Assembly (NCBI GenBank): GCA_037903475.1
Contig: JBAJFG010000604.1
Location: forward strand, 434,001-498,000
Length of the DNA: 64,000 bases
Direction: 5' to 3'
From: Ancylostoma caninum
Taxonomy: Eukaryota; Nematoda; Chromadorea; Rhabditida; Ancylostomatidae
A program made the translations under genes and the position numbers. The notes beneath the pieces were generated by a model, which was given only the letters and a program-made list of their open reading frames with translations, did no database searches and was not told the DNA's origin. Numbering within the stretch: the stretch's first letter is position 1; each line of letters begins with the position of its first letter. Positions 45,749 through 56,020 of this stretch are shown here, piece after piece.

Positions 45749-47531
45749 TAAATGAATGAGCAGATATAAAATTTACTAGGTGAATAAATAAGATGAGAAA
45801 AAGGAAGGAAACATGATAATGCTAGACAGTTCAGATGGGAAGAGGTCTGTCACCCTAACAAACGGTCCGAGAAAACTTAAGTTCCGAACCAGGTGTAGAC
45901 GTGTGTGCAGGTCTGTAGTGCGTGGAGACAATTGCGGCTGAACGGACTGCAATTACGTGTGTAGCGGTGCTGAGCACATGGAGAACGTGACCATGGGAAA
46001 CCAACCACTCACGCAATTCGATATGCGCAGGATAAGCGCAGGAAGTAGCGGTTGAACAGGCGGGGACAGGGATCAAATGGCTGAATTGAAAGGGTCGCTG
46101 TCCGAAGAAATGAAGGAGCAAGCAGTGAGGATAAGCTGAGGTGGTCCATTAGCCACACATGAACAGCAGGTGAAAATCAGCGGGCGAGACAGCGATTAGG
46201 CGATTGGGTGAATTGTGGGATTAGGATTTGATGACGAGACGTGAAGCACTAGTCAACATGATACTACAGAATAGCGATGCAGGCAAACAACATCTGACTC
46301 TGGGATAACTGCATATGAAGCGACGGATCCTTGCATGATTCCACGATATGATTTAGGCTTGTAAGCAAGGGAATAGTTAGATTTGCACCCTGATATACAA
46401 GTAATGAGCTTTGTCTATTGAAAATTTACCTCAATCAAGCCAGGTCGAGTCAGGTTCCGACAAAACGTCGAATATGATAGAAGATTCAGAAATCGAGTTA
46501 TCGAAGTGTTAACTACTCGAAGGAGCTCGGTGACCGAGTCCATCAAGGTAGCCTCTATTCCAAACGTGAAAAAACGAGTTCTTCGAAAACTCGACTACCC
46601 GGAGAAAAATCACCATGTCAAATGTCTAAATGCCACCCTGCTATGGTGTACGAATTACTATTTGGCTCGCAACCCGCAGAAATTTTGAAGTGGTTGACGC
46701 AATCCAGTGGCCACCAGCCGCTGAGAAAGTAGTATAACACATATATTAGGAAATGCAAGAAGAAGAGGAAAATGAAATTGAAAATGGGATGAAATAATGA
46801 CGTGTTGTTATCTGCATTTGCAACTCCTAATACATTTTCGGCAAACGACTTGTTTCCTTCAGAAATGAAAAAAGAGGAACGGCAATGCATTACAAATAAG
46901 GAAGAACTGCGGCCATTCACTCTTCGTGGGAGAATTTCCACAAAAGAAGTCAAAGATAAACACATAAAAGACAGATGAAGTGCAATTCTTTGCAAACTCC
47001 CAGAAGGACAATGCTAAAGACCGGCACATCAGGATGAGAATAGTTAGAACTGAATCAGAACTGAATAACTTATTTAATTGATGTGAAATTAGAATCTGTT
47101 TAATTTAAATTAATTTATTAGCCAGCTCAAAAAACCCAAATATGTGTTCGAAAAAACCTAAACCTAACCTTTGATCCAGTGTTGTAATCTGAGCTTCGCC
47201 GACTCTTCTGAAATCATATTTCTGAATTGACTGCAGCTAATGCTTTATCCGGCTCAAAATGTAAAAGCGAAGAGCTAGGGCATCTATAACAATTGTTTTA
47301 GTTCTTTATACGACCTTCTCTATACTTCTTTTTACGACCAGGATAATTTTTCATTCATTTTCTTCTATTTATTTCTCGTGCAATCAAGGTGCGCAAGCCA
47401 AATGGAGGCATGTGATAAGAAAATGGTTAAAAGCAAAGTTCAAAATTGAATCAGAACAACCAGGAGGTCATTACTTGATTTAAGAAAATAAAACATAATA
47501 GTAGGACAACATATAGATAGCATAGACCAAT
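45749..47531. other. Unassigned, with one reversed retroelement tail
   Basis: 47362-47402 on the minus strand reads GCGCACCTTGATTGCACG followed by AGAAATAAATAG, a tail-family member. No gene recognised. Confidence 0.35.
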
Positions 47532-47919
47532 GTGGCATTTAAACACGACTGGTCAATGACAAAAGTGACTGATTTTATGGAACTTACAGTTGCACAGTCA
47601 GATGTAGAACGTTGTTCGGTATCATATGCACCGTTCCATTTTGGAGAGAGTTCACTACGATGGAAACTATGTACGTATACTGAAAACCCACAGAATTTCA
47701 TAGAAAATCCAAGACTCTACCAATGTGGACCGAATTTGGATGAAGGTTTCCACGAAGTCACTGATTGGATTGGTCCACAAATCCTTCTCCAGCAATTATT
47801 TTTCGTTCCAGAATTTTCTGGGCTTAAAATGGAGTTTTTTGGCAATGGAATGTCGTAGAATGTTCTACTACTTCTCAACAATAAAAAATGGCAGACCAGA
47901 TCCAATCCATGAACAATAA
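47532..47919 (+). CDS. Possible coding remnant, unknown
   Basis: Two overlapping plus-strand frames (47532-47858 and 47725-47919) are both open. Residues such as FHFGESSLRWKLCTYTEN and GPNLDEGFHEVTDW look protein-like. The minus strand is also open in parts. I do not recognise a family. It could be a frameshifted mobile-element gene or chance. Confidence 0.15.
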
Positions 47920-48046
47920 CGTTAAGATTGTTTGAAAACAAGGAGTAAAATTCGGTGCAAGGCTTTCTAACCTGGAGAAATAAACAAACAGATGGAATGA
48001 TGAGTAAAAATGCACCAAAGGAACTGGCTTTCCTAGAAAATTCAGC

Positions 48047-48346
48047 TTGAGCCTCTATGAATTAAGAGGACTCATATTATGCCGGGCCGATGAATTTCCG
48101 GCAAAAAAGCGCAAACAAAGCAGTTGCCAGAGGCAAGCCGATGGCAGCGAGCTGGCAGGCTCGACCAGCCAACGAGCCTGCGTCTCTGCTGTCCCCTCCG
48201 CGTCTGGCGGTCATTCGGAGCTTCAGCTGGTGGTGAGCCGGACCAGCTCTGGCCCCTCCGCCGAAAGCACACTCTTCGCCGACCCCCGCAATCAACTCCT
48301 CGGGGGTCACTGGAGCTGCCGGACATCGAAGCCGAATCAACAATGA
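48047..48346 (+). CDS. GC-rich open segment, possible exon, unknown
   Basis: About 300 bp at roughly 60 percent GC in an AT-rich area, open in three frames on both strands. The plus frame has a PAKKRK basic cluster near residue 18, then a Ser-rich region. The abrupt compositional edges at about 48080 and 48360 suggest either an exon or a GC-rich repeat. I cannot choose the frame with confidence. Confidence 0.18.
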   Translation: MSLYELRGLILCRADEFPAKKRKQSSCQRQADGSELAGSTSQRACVSAVPSASGGHSELQLVVSRTSSGPSAESTLFADPRNQLLGGHWSCRTSKPNQQ

Positions 48347-48608
48347 AGCGGGAGATTTGAAGACAGCACGCGTGCCGCTCGTTTAATTTAGGGTTCTCCG
48401 AAAGAAAATCTTCATACAACATGGGCTCACCATGGGCGGAATATATAAAAAACCTGCAATAGTTCATCTCTTGTTCTTTATTTACATTATTGTTTTTGTG
48501 GACTCGTTATTAACTATCTAGTATAAAAACCTATACATTTAATAGTTTTGATTCCTGAAGTTCAGAACGCACACTTTCCGGGTCTCCTGATTGGCGGTCT
48601 CTATAAGC

Positions 48609-48913
48609 CAGTACGAGTTTTTCTTCTCACCCGTCCACTCCTGCCCGCCCCCCTTTGCGCCCCCAAGCCCCTCCGCATGAGAATAACTCGCCGAATTTTT
48701 AAAATTGTTCATAAAATAAATGAAAAATTTGTTTCCGTTTATCCTCAATTGTTTATCCAACTACTACTTCATAAATAATTATTATCAATTACTTAATGTT
48801 TACACTGATAATTTTGTTGTTTTTGTTTATTTTCCGACCGGGTCCCCAAAACGGCGAAGTATCCACTTTTTCCCACGCCCTGCCCTCCTCCCACTCCCCT
48901 TCTGGTTCCACTG
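48609..48913 (-). mobile_element. hAT-type MITE, reverse orientation
   Basis: On the minus strand it starts CAGTGGAACCAGAAGGGGAG at 48913. It follows the 21.5-kb element closely: GGGCGTGGGAAAAAGTGG, then a TTTTGGGGAC block, then GGTCGGAAAATAAAC. The other end is eroded (a CCAGTACGAG string near 48608 is my best estimate), so that boundary is uncertain. No clear 8-bp duplication. No transposase. Confidence 0.65.
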
Positions 48914-49064
48914 GCATCCATCTTTGTAAAGTACTGTTTTCTTTTCTTTTCGCAGAAAATTATAGCGATGTCGGTTTCCTGGGATTTTCTAAAAAAATTC
49001 TACCATGCTCGCTAAGACAATGTAAGAGGCAGGTACACCATTATGTTGAAGCGTTTCCCTATAC

Positions 49065-49136
49065 CTGCTGCCATCCTTTCTTCCATTGCTGTCATTCTCT
49101 CTTCAAATGCTGCCATCCTTTCCCCGTCTGTTGATA
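49065..49136 (-). repeat. Three 21-24-bp repeats encoding a heptad-like peptide on minus
   Basis: The plus strand repeats TGCTGCCATCCTTTC with variants. The minus strand reads ERMAAFEERMTAMEERMAAG, a short coiled-coil-like run of the type found in LINE or LTR ORF1/gag proteins. A weakly similar, inverted arrangement occurs at 61290-61400. It may be an ORF1 remnant or just a small tandem repeat. Confidence 0.35.
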
Positions 49137-49249
49137 GATGGAGGGAAGCTTCAGCAGCAATTACGGATAGGATATCAGCAGGAGGAAGAAGATGGCTTTA
49201 GGCTTTGAACTTGACAAATTACGCCATTTGAGCTGCAGAATTTCCGGTG

Positions 49250-49710
49250 GATTGGTGGTACATTCAGAAGGAGAAGGAATGACTTACTGATGGTGTGGAA
49301 AATTCTCAACCAAACCGCAGGATTGAACGGCGGGGCATTTTTCACATTAATCAATTCAAGGACCAGAGGGGGTTCGGTTAAGCTACGGTTGAAAAAGGCG
49401 AGGTACTCGTTGAGATTGAATTACTTCGTTAACAGAGCGGGTTCAGACTTCCTAAAGTTATCCAAGAAACATGTCATTGAGGGGAATTTCCTTAATTTTA
49501 AAATTACTGTTGACAGATATCCCAGAGATGAAAACCTCAGAGTTTCCTGAAGTAGGTCATTTGTTCTCTTTTTTTCTCCTTGATGTTTACCTCATCTAAT
49601 TCTTCATGTAACTGCATTGTAGTAGCTAGTTGGTTTTTGACAAACTTTTGTGTGTTGAGTTGTTGTTTTTTTTTTCTAGCATGGTAAGCAATTTAATAAA
49701 GATTAAGATC
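49250..49710 (+). mobile_element. CR1-like LINE fragment, extreme RT C-terminus and 3' UTR
   Basis: The frame from about 49255 to TGA at 49548-49550 has the order FRRRRNDLLMVWKIL, then FFTLINSRTRGGSVKL, then KARYSLRLNYFVNRAGSDF, then LNFK. This aligns with the end of the 1-kb LINE (HDWLLMYKIL ... RRLFVYRAGTDYERFS). A T-rich 3' UTR follows to an AATAAAGATTAAGAT end at about 49708. 5'-truncated and dead. Confidence 0.78.
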
Positions 49711-51075
49711 CTCAACGTCAGACTCGCTCCCTCATTGTGTAGTCCATTATGAGTGATGAGTTACAACGTAAATAATAAGGGTCATCGACTCTTCGATGAT
49801 GATGTTTTTCCAGCAGCCACCTTTAGCGGACATGATTAAACAACAAAGTCTCAGCGCTGGGAATGGTCGCGATCACAGCTCGTCTCTTAAAGCCTACGAA
49901 AGAAAAGTTGGCCACTTGCATGCCTCAAGGTTATGGATCAGATCCAAAGGGCGGCGCAAAGCAGCTCCAAGCCACTGAAAGTCATCGAGACGTCTTTCCA
50001 GACTAGAGCTCCTCTGCGAAAACTACTATAAAGGTGACGTGCAGCTTAGCGTGGACGGTTTTTCTTCACCACTCAGCTGGGCTCACTCGAGCAAGGATTA
50101 GCATAATAAGACATCAAGCACTGAGATCTTTGCGCGGAAGTAAGGTCTCGCACTCGCGGCAGATAATGCGAGTCGGCATTGAGATATGAACAGACCGAAC
50201 TTCCGGATTCTGCGATGGCTCGAGGATGTTCAGGACATATAGATCCTAATGGATTCTAAGCTCTTGCAAAATATGTACCTCATTGGATTAACTTGCGTAG
50301 CAGTCTCAGCACTGGAGGAAATATTAACACAAAACATACTATCCAATCACAGATGGTGTGTGGCTGTATCGGTAAAGCTAACATAATGGGATTCTGGAAC
50401 ATGGACAGATAAAAACTGTGGGAAAAGACTCATGGGATGAGAAACGGAAGGCAAAACATGTCGCTCTGGTTAGCTGTGCAGTGCAGTAGTGCATGCGTCT
50501 AATCATTCGTCCTCGAAACAGCCCATCCATCTAGTCCTTCTTTCTCCATACACGGCACCATTAGACGTTCGGAGAAATGAGCTCAGCAGACAAATTCTAA
50601 GCAAGTTGCTCCCTCTAGCAGAACCGAAAGGATAGAGGCTAAAGAATACAGAAATTGGAGCAATTTAACACGTAATTAAAGCCGTGTTTGAGCTCAGCAG
50701 CGGTGCAATAAAGAGAAAATTGCGAGGTAATTGACCATTGAGACGAATGAAAGAGCAGGATACGAAGACAACTAAAATTTACGTACAGAAGAAGCAAAGA
50801 AAGCAGTCTGGTATGTAGGTTCAATTGAGGTAGTGTCACTCCTAAACGTGTTGGCTTTCCTGACCAGCTAAGTGTTTTAAAGACGACATTGTAGCGAACA
50901 GCAGGAGACCGTGGCTCTAAGCAGAAGCTGCAGCTCCGGTAGCATGGATGATGAGCTCGTGGGTGTCTCAACGAGTAGCCATGGAAATATCGATGCTTGA
51001 AAACATGTCCCTTCATATGTAAATAGTCTATGCATGAGAAGAAGCAGGAAGCTTTCTATATATATGTATTCCTAT
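49711..51075. other. No gene recognised
   Basis: Only short unrecognised frames (49796-49978 plus, 50639-51016 minus). No TIR seen. Confidence 0.35.
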
Positions 51076-51089
51076 TCTATATATTTCTT

Positions 51090-51129
<40 letters not shown>

Positions 51130-51140
51130 GTACATATATA
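51076..51140. repeat. (TA)n microsatellite at the Tc1 insertion site
   Basis: An alternating TA/TATA tract abuts the left end of the Tc1-like element. A similar TATATATTCCTATTCTATG context follows the right end at 52736, consistent with insertion into a TA-rich target. Confidence 0.8.
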
Positions 51141-52737
51141 TACACTGCGTTTCATAACTATACGACCACCTTATTTTTTGCAGCTGTGCGCGATGCAGCA
51201 ACTTTGGAATTTTTATATGGTTGGCAGTAGAATCAGCGGACAAAATAACCATGGAGCACAAATTTCTACACCGCTCACTTATTTCTGAGTTTCAAAATGC
51301 GGTGTTACCACTTGTCCCACGTTTCATATCTATACGTCCACTAACGAATAATGAGAATTGATGAAAGTTTGTCACCCCAGCTTGGGTGTGCAATGATGGC
51401 AAATGGTGGGTTTCACAATTTTCTCAGTACCCCTCGCGGTACATCCCAAAGCAGAGGAGAGAAAGGTCAGTTCCGGCCTCCAAACAATGCAGTACTAAGT
51501 GGTTGAACCATCGGGATGAAGACTGGCCATACTCACTGCCCCGCTCCCATTTATTTGTAAAATTCTGATGAATACCACAAGAAGAAGGATACCAGAAGCC
51601 GGAATTCCCCACAGCTTATGACGAGAGGAGGATCTTCAGGCAATTCTCCTACAGTTGCTTGTCGCTCACCCAGAACCGAGCAGAATTGAAACTCCTTGTC
51701 CCGAACAGCAAGGTGTGGAGAGCGCTCCACCGCAGCGGAAATGATGTAAAAGAAGTTATGAAGAACGCTCTATGTCCAATTTTTCTTTGAAGAACGACTC
51801 AACAAGAATTCGTTTGACGGAACATGACAACATATTGGAGCAAACCAGTAATAACTTTCTAGGTCAGATTAGTACAAATGAGGCTTCGAGAAATGCTCTC
51901 AGATCATCTCCACAGATGAGCAGAAGTTTAATTTGAATGGGCTTAACGAGAGGAGAAGCTACTGAAACGGTTTGCGAAAGAACCCCACTTCCTTCAGTCG
52001 CCGCAACTTTGGAGGCAGATCATTCATGGTTTGGAATGACTTTTCTGCCGGGAACAGACTAGAGATAGCCTTCGTTTCGGGTCCGATGGACTCGATGGAG
52101 TACCAGGACTCTCTACATAGACGGCGAGTGTCATTTATTAGGGATATCGTGGACAGAAGTACACCTTCCTGTAGGTTAACGCCAGAGTGCATGCCAGCCA
52201 GACAACCTAAGGCAGGCTTTCAGAGAGCGGAGCGAACGCCATGGATTGCCTCAAGTGCAGCCCAGACCTGAACTCAATGGAGTGTTAATCGAGCATCCTT
52301 GCACGAAGGGTTTACTGCAATCATCGTCAATTTCAAACAATTGATGAGCTGAAAACAACAATCATCGACGCCTGGGAAGATGTAGAGAGCGATTTCTTGA
52401 AAAATCTGATAAACAGTATGCTGAATCGCCTCTTTTAAGTGCTTTCTAAGCTAAGGGGCTGATTGCCTATTAAGCTTGCTGTAAATGGTGTTGTTTCATC
52501 GCTAGATTATTAGGAAAAATTGAACTATTCACGAGTGGTCGTATAGTTATGAAACGTTGAGTGAACTGATAAGTTCAAAATTAAAAGGTAAACGGAAAAT
52601 TAGCGCAGTGAAAATTGGTGCTCAGAGGTTATTCTTATCTCTGAATCTGATGGATGGAACAGAAAAAATCTTTCTTGGCTGCATCTTCTAGTACTGTAAA
52701 AAAATAGGGTGGTCGTATAGTTATGAAACGCAGTGTA
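51141..52737 (+). mobile_element. Tc1-like transposon with IR/DR ends
   Basis: Outer termini TACACTGCGTTTCATAACTA (51141) and its inverse complement (52708-52737) are perfect over 30 bp. Each end carries a second internal copy about 173 bp inward: 51318-51341 and 52533-52563. That gives four transposase-binding-type sites, the IR/DR layout known from Sleeping Beauty-like elements. 1597 bp, with TA at both edges. The transposase inside is broken (see separate entry). Confidence 0.92.
51400..52438 (+). pseudogene. Tc1-like transposase, inactivated
   Basis: A DD34D transposase that would cut and join at TA. Readable pieces in order: a KDTRSRN-like linker; TDEQKFNLNGLN with the first catalytic Asp (GAT at 51915-51917); an in-frame TGA where Trp is expected; SFSRRNFGGRSFMVWNDFSA; FVSGPMDSMEYQDSL; then a shift to another frame with VNARVHAS, where the family has QDNARVH, so the second catalytic Asp is Val here; SPDLNSMEC with the third Asp followed by a stop; and ILARRVYCNHRQFQTIDELK through LINSMLNRLF and a natural stop at 52436-52438. 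The N-terminal DNA-binding half is hardly readable. Two or more frameshifts, several stops and the lost Asp make it non-functional. Confidence 0.9.
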
Positions 52738-52786
52738 TATATATTCCTATTCTATGTATTTCTTTATATATTGTGTGTAGATAATA

Positions 52787-53867
52787 TTGGGTTGTCCCAC
52801 AAATAATGACCATTTTGGAGGTGCGCATTCCAAGATGCGTAACTCAACTCAAACTTGGGATTTCCCTCAGCAGTGAAAAATATTATGATCAGCATCTCCT
52901 GCAGATTTTTGCAGCACAGAGAAACTTATGTAAAGAAGAACGCTTAACACACAGAACTCAACGAAGGAAGGTAAATTTTCAGGATACATTGATTCGAAAA
53001 AGATATTCTATTAGGCAAAGGGCTGGCCAACACAGTGTTGCAAAGAGTGATCGAAGCCTCACCCGAACCCTAAATGGTGATAGGCTAGGCATTTAGTTAA
53101 TACTGCTCTTGGCCTGGTCTAGTTAGTGTCGAACATCTCGAGCAGTAGTTCATCTATCAGAAAAAGTTACCTTTTTCCGGGATGTCGAGGTTTGCCCAAC
53201 ATATCCAGATCTCTCTCAGCGATACAAACAAAACAAAATCGCATTTTATCAAGCAATGTCCACTCATCACTAACAGAGGCCCATTTTCCCGGAGAATCTC
53301 GCAACAGTGCTTATTACAGGGATTAAAGTGAATGGCGTCAAAAGTTAAGCACTGACCAGCAATGCTTTTGTTCGAGATCCGCTCTGCCCATTTTTTTGCA
53401 ATGTTTAGTTGCCAAAAAGGCAGAGCGACCGGTGATTTAGCTGCGCCCAATCTAGCTGCTAACATTTTTATGCACAGTTTCAGAATTCTCATCCCAGCTC
53501 CAGAACTATGCTTTAGTATCTGAGAAGTTTCATGACCATCAATTGCTCAAAACTGGGAACTCGTATCGTTCTGGAAGTGCCTTTCTAGTCACAGCTTCTA
53601 TGTCGTTATAACCCGACTACCTGGCCAAATGCAGAGCTAACACCTAATTCGGCTTTCGTTCTACTCGGGCAGAAAAATAGTCTAAAATTCGAGAGCGCAC
53701 AAAAACCATGTTTTGCCTCATCGAAAAAGATTGCAGAAACTATAAAGAATGAGAATTGAGTAAGTCTTTGCATTCAAAGATTGTCTATCTAGCCTCTGAA
53801 TTAATGGATTTATAAACTTCTAAAAATTCATTTCTAGGTTGCGGCCATTCATTGGGGGACAACCTAA
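52787..53867. mobile_element. mariner-type shell, no recognisable transposase
   Basis: Left end TTGGGTTGTCCCACAAATAA, right end (inverse complement) TTAGGTTGTCCCCCAATGAA, both flanked by TA (52785-52786 and 53868-53869). 1081 bp. No mariner motif was found in six frames; the minus-strand frame 53157-53492 has no known domain. Either the interior has been replaced or it has decayed beyond reading by eye. Confidence 0.72.
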
Positions 53868-53869
53868 TA

Positions 53870-54530
53870 GCAGCTTGGGGGAAGAGCAATCCCCCTCCTC
53901 CATCCTCCCATTCGTTGACAGTTTTTTTCACGTAGTTCTGCAATTGTGGTAAGTGTCGAAAGTGGAAAAAAGTCTCCAAGAACAGTAGCTCACGACACGC
54001 CCTAAAATAGTGACTAAAATCTGAAGAATCCCACACTGGTGATGATTAAGTTTTAGGTACCCAACCACTTGCATAATATGCTGTCATGTCTGTCATATCT
54101 CATCCTTCAAATGCGATTTTATCGCTGAAGATTCCGGTGGCGTGGATTTGGCGTTGACATCTAATATTTTAACGTGCATCTACTATATTTACTACCATCA
54201 GATGAATTAGAATTCAAAATTTGATTTCGAATAAGTGAAAATTTCGGATCTCCAAAAAGGAGAGAGAAGTGTTACCCTAGAGGAATAATAACAAAAGTTT
54301 TGAAGCCTTCTCAATTTTTGATTTCCGAATTTTTTGGATCCGGTTCAGAATTTGCAACCAAAATAATTATTTTGCTCAATTTTTGTTTGGTCTTTACAAG
54401 CGATTACGTGCATACGGAAGAAAAATGAACAGAGGCAACTGTAAAACCAGGGGATCGAAACGAAATCAGTGCATAACTGCATAGAGAAATGGGTTAAAAG
54501 AGAGGTTACAACAACAGGAAATTAGTAGTT
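53870..54530. other. No gene recognised
   Basis: AT-rich with no TIR or domain seen. Confidence 0.4.
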
Positions 54531-54539
54531 TTGAATTGT

Positions 54540-55545
54540 AGGATGAGCGGTGGTACGTGGAATCTTCCGCTTTTGCGTGATGGCTCCCTCGGACAAACCC
54601 TCGCTTGTCGCACGCGCCTGTTTGAGATCTTCGCGAGAAGCGAGCCCCGAGCGACTTTACCGACCTGCGTCTTCGAAACTGTAAGAAGACGCAGGTCGGT
54701 AAAGTCGCTCGCTTCTGCTGGAGCAGAAGTTCGCTAGGCCCAGAAGAGACGAGGAACGATTTTTGGAGGACGCAGACGACGAAGGATGCTCGATTGACGC
54801 GCGCGACAACATCGCTAGGCGCGCGCGAGAACACATCTTCACCAGTAAGAAACACGAAGCAACATCTGTGGGAATCCGCCGGTCGGGGCTGCGGCAGGTT
54901 CGGTTTTTGAGAGCGTGAAGGCAATCTTTTTTGGACCGCTAACTTCATCCATTGACGGGTGAGGGTCGTAGAGGACATTTTTGTAGAGGTGGTCATGCAC
55001 CATCAGTACATCTAAGTGGTGAGGCCCTCTGGCCATCATCCGGTATTGACAAGTCGTGACATCGGCGCTGGACGCGCGCACCGATCTCGCAAGGAGCGCG
55101 CAACAAGTTCGCCGCGCGCATATCTCGCTTCTGCCGGGGCCTTACCTGCGCGGCCAGCGAGATTGTCGCGCGCCCACCGAGGGTTTGTCTGAGCCACTGA
55201 AGGGGCTAAAGCGCCGAGATAAAATGTCCTGACTCGCTGGGCGCGCGCGACGATCTCACTGGCCGTGCAGGCAAGGTCCCGGCGGAAGCGAGATTGAGAC
55301 GCGCGCCCAGCGAGTTTGTCGCGCGCGTCCAGCGGACTTGCAGCGCGCGCCTTGCGAGATCGGCGGCCCAGCGAACTCGATGCGTGCGCCCAGCGATGAC
55401 GTCACAACCAATCAATGCCGTGTGATGATCAAGTTCTTTGAGCTGGGCGACACGGGTTCACCACACAGATGTACTGATGGAGCACGCCGCGACCTCTGCC
55501 GCTTCCTACCCCTTTGCAGTCGTCGAAACCGAAATTGCTGAAGAC
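54540..55545. repeat. GC-rich foldback block
   Basis: Two inverted repeats. The first, 54649-54708, has 24-bp perfect arms (AGCGACTTTACCGACCTGCG...) around a 12-base loop. The second is large: the sequence from about 55035 mirrors that ending near 55431, with arms of roughly 165-195 bp at moderate identity. Its strongest core arms are about 55112-55187 and 55234-55310 (AGCGAGATTGTCGCGCGCCC-type motifs). GCGCGC-rich modules of about 30 bp recur in both directions. Frames here, including a 176-codon one on the minus strand, are palindrome by-products. Confidence 0.75.
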
Positions 55546-55840
55546 TGCGCTTAGCAATGTAACTCAATTTGAGGATCGGGGAAAAATAATGGTGCTGCAT
55601 TGCTTGTGGTTTTTGAAAGTGTCTTTTTCAGTAAGCATATAGCTTACATACTTTCTCTTACATATCGGTTCCTTACCATTGAAGAGCTTTGAAGAGTCCA
55701 CGAAATAGTTATGTAATAAAGTGAAGTAAATAAAGTGAAGCTATAGTTCATTTATAAGCTATGGTTCTGTTAGTACCATTTTACAAATGATATCGTGCGT
55801 TTCAAAAGGTGCGAAAGGCATGTATTTCAACTGCACGCTT

Positions 55841-55940
55841 CCCGTGGTGGATCCGCACATGCCCGCGGTGGCGCCGCAGTACATCCGCGGTGGAGCCGCA
55901 CATGCCCGCGGTGGCGAACCGCAGATCCACCGCGGGTAGA
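55841..55940. repeat. 21-22-bp GC-rich minisatellite
   Basis: GGTGG anchors at 55846, 55867, 55889 and 55910 separate units like GGTGGATCCGCACATGCCCGC. The block ends with an inverted ATCCACCGCGGG, so the array can also fold back. Confidence 0.8.
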
Positions 55941-56020
55941 AAGTTCAGAGTAAAAGGAGATTTGTGTTTCGAGCGCGCTAGCATCAGCCGCTGCGACACA
56001 GCGGTGGTTCCTTTCCTTCT

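Noticed and set aside
52840..52870. Similarity to the spliced leader (CAAACTTGGGATTT)
   Set aside because: Only a short match, no Sm site or SL RNA fold, and the leader sequence itself is absent.
54466..54996. 176-codon minus frame
   Set aside because: Crosses the 54649-54708 inverted repeat; RATLPTCVF and RRRRSVKSL recur on the opposite strand because of the palindrome.
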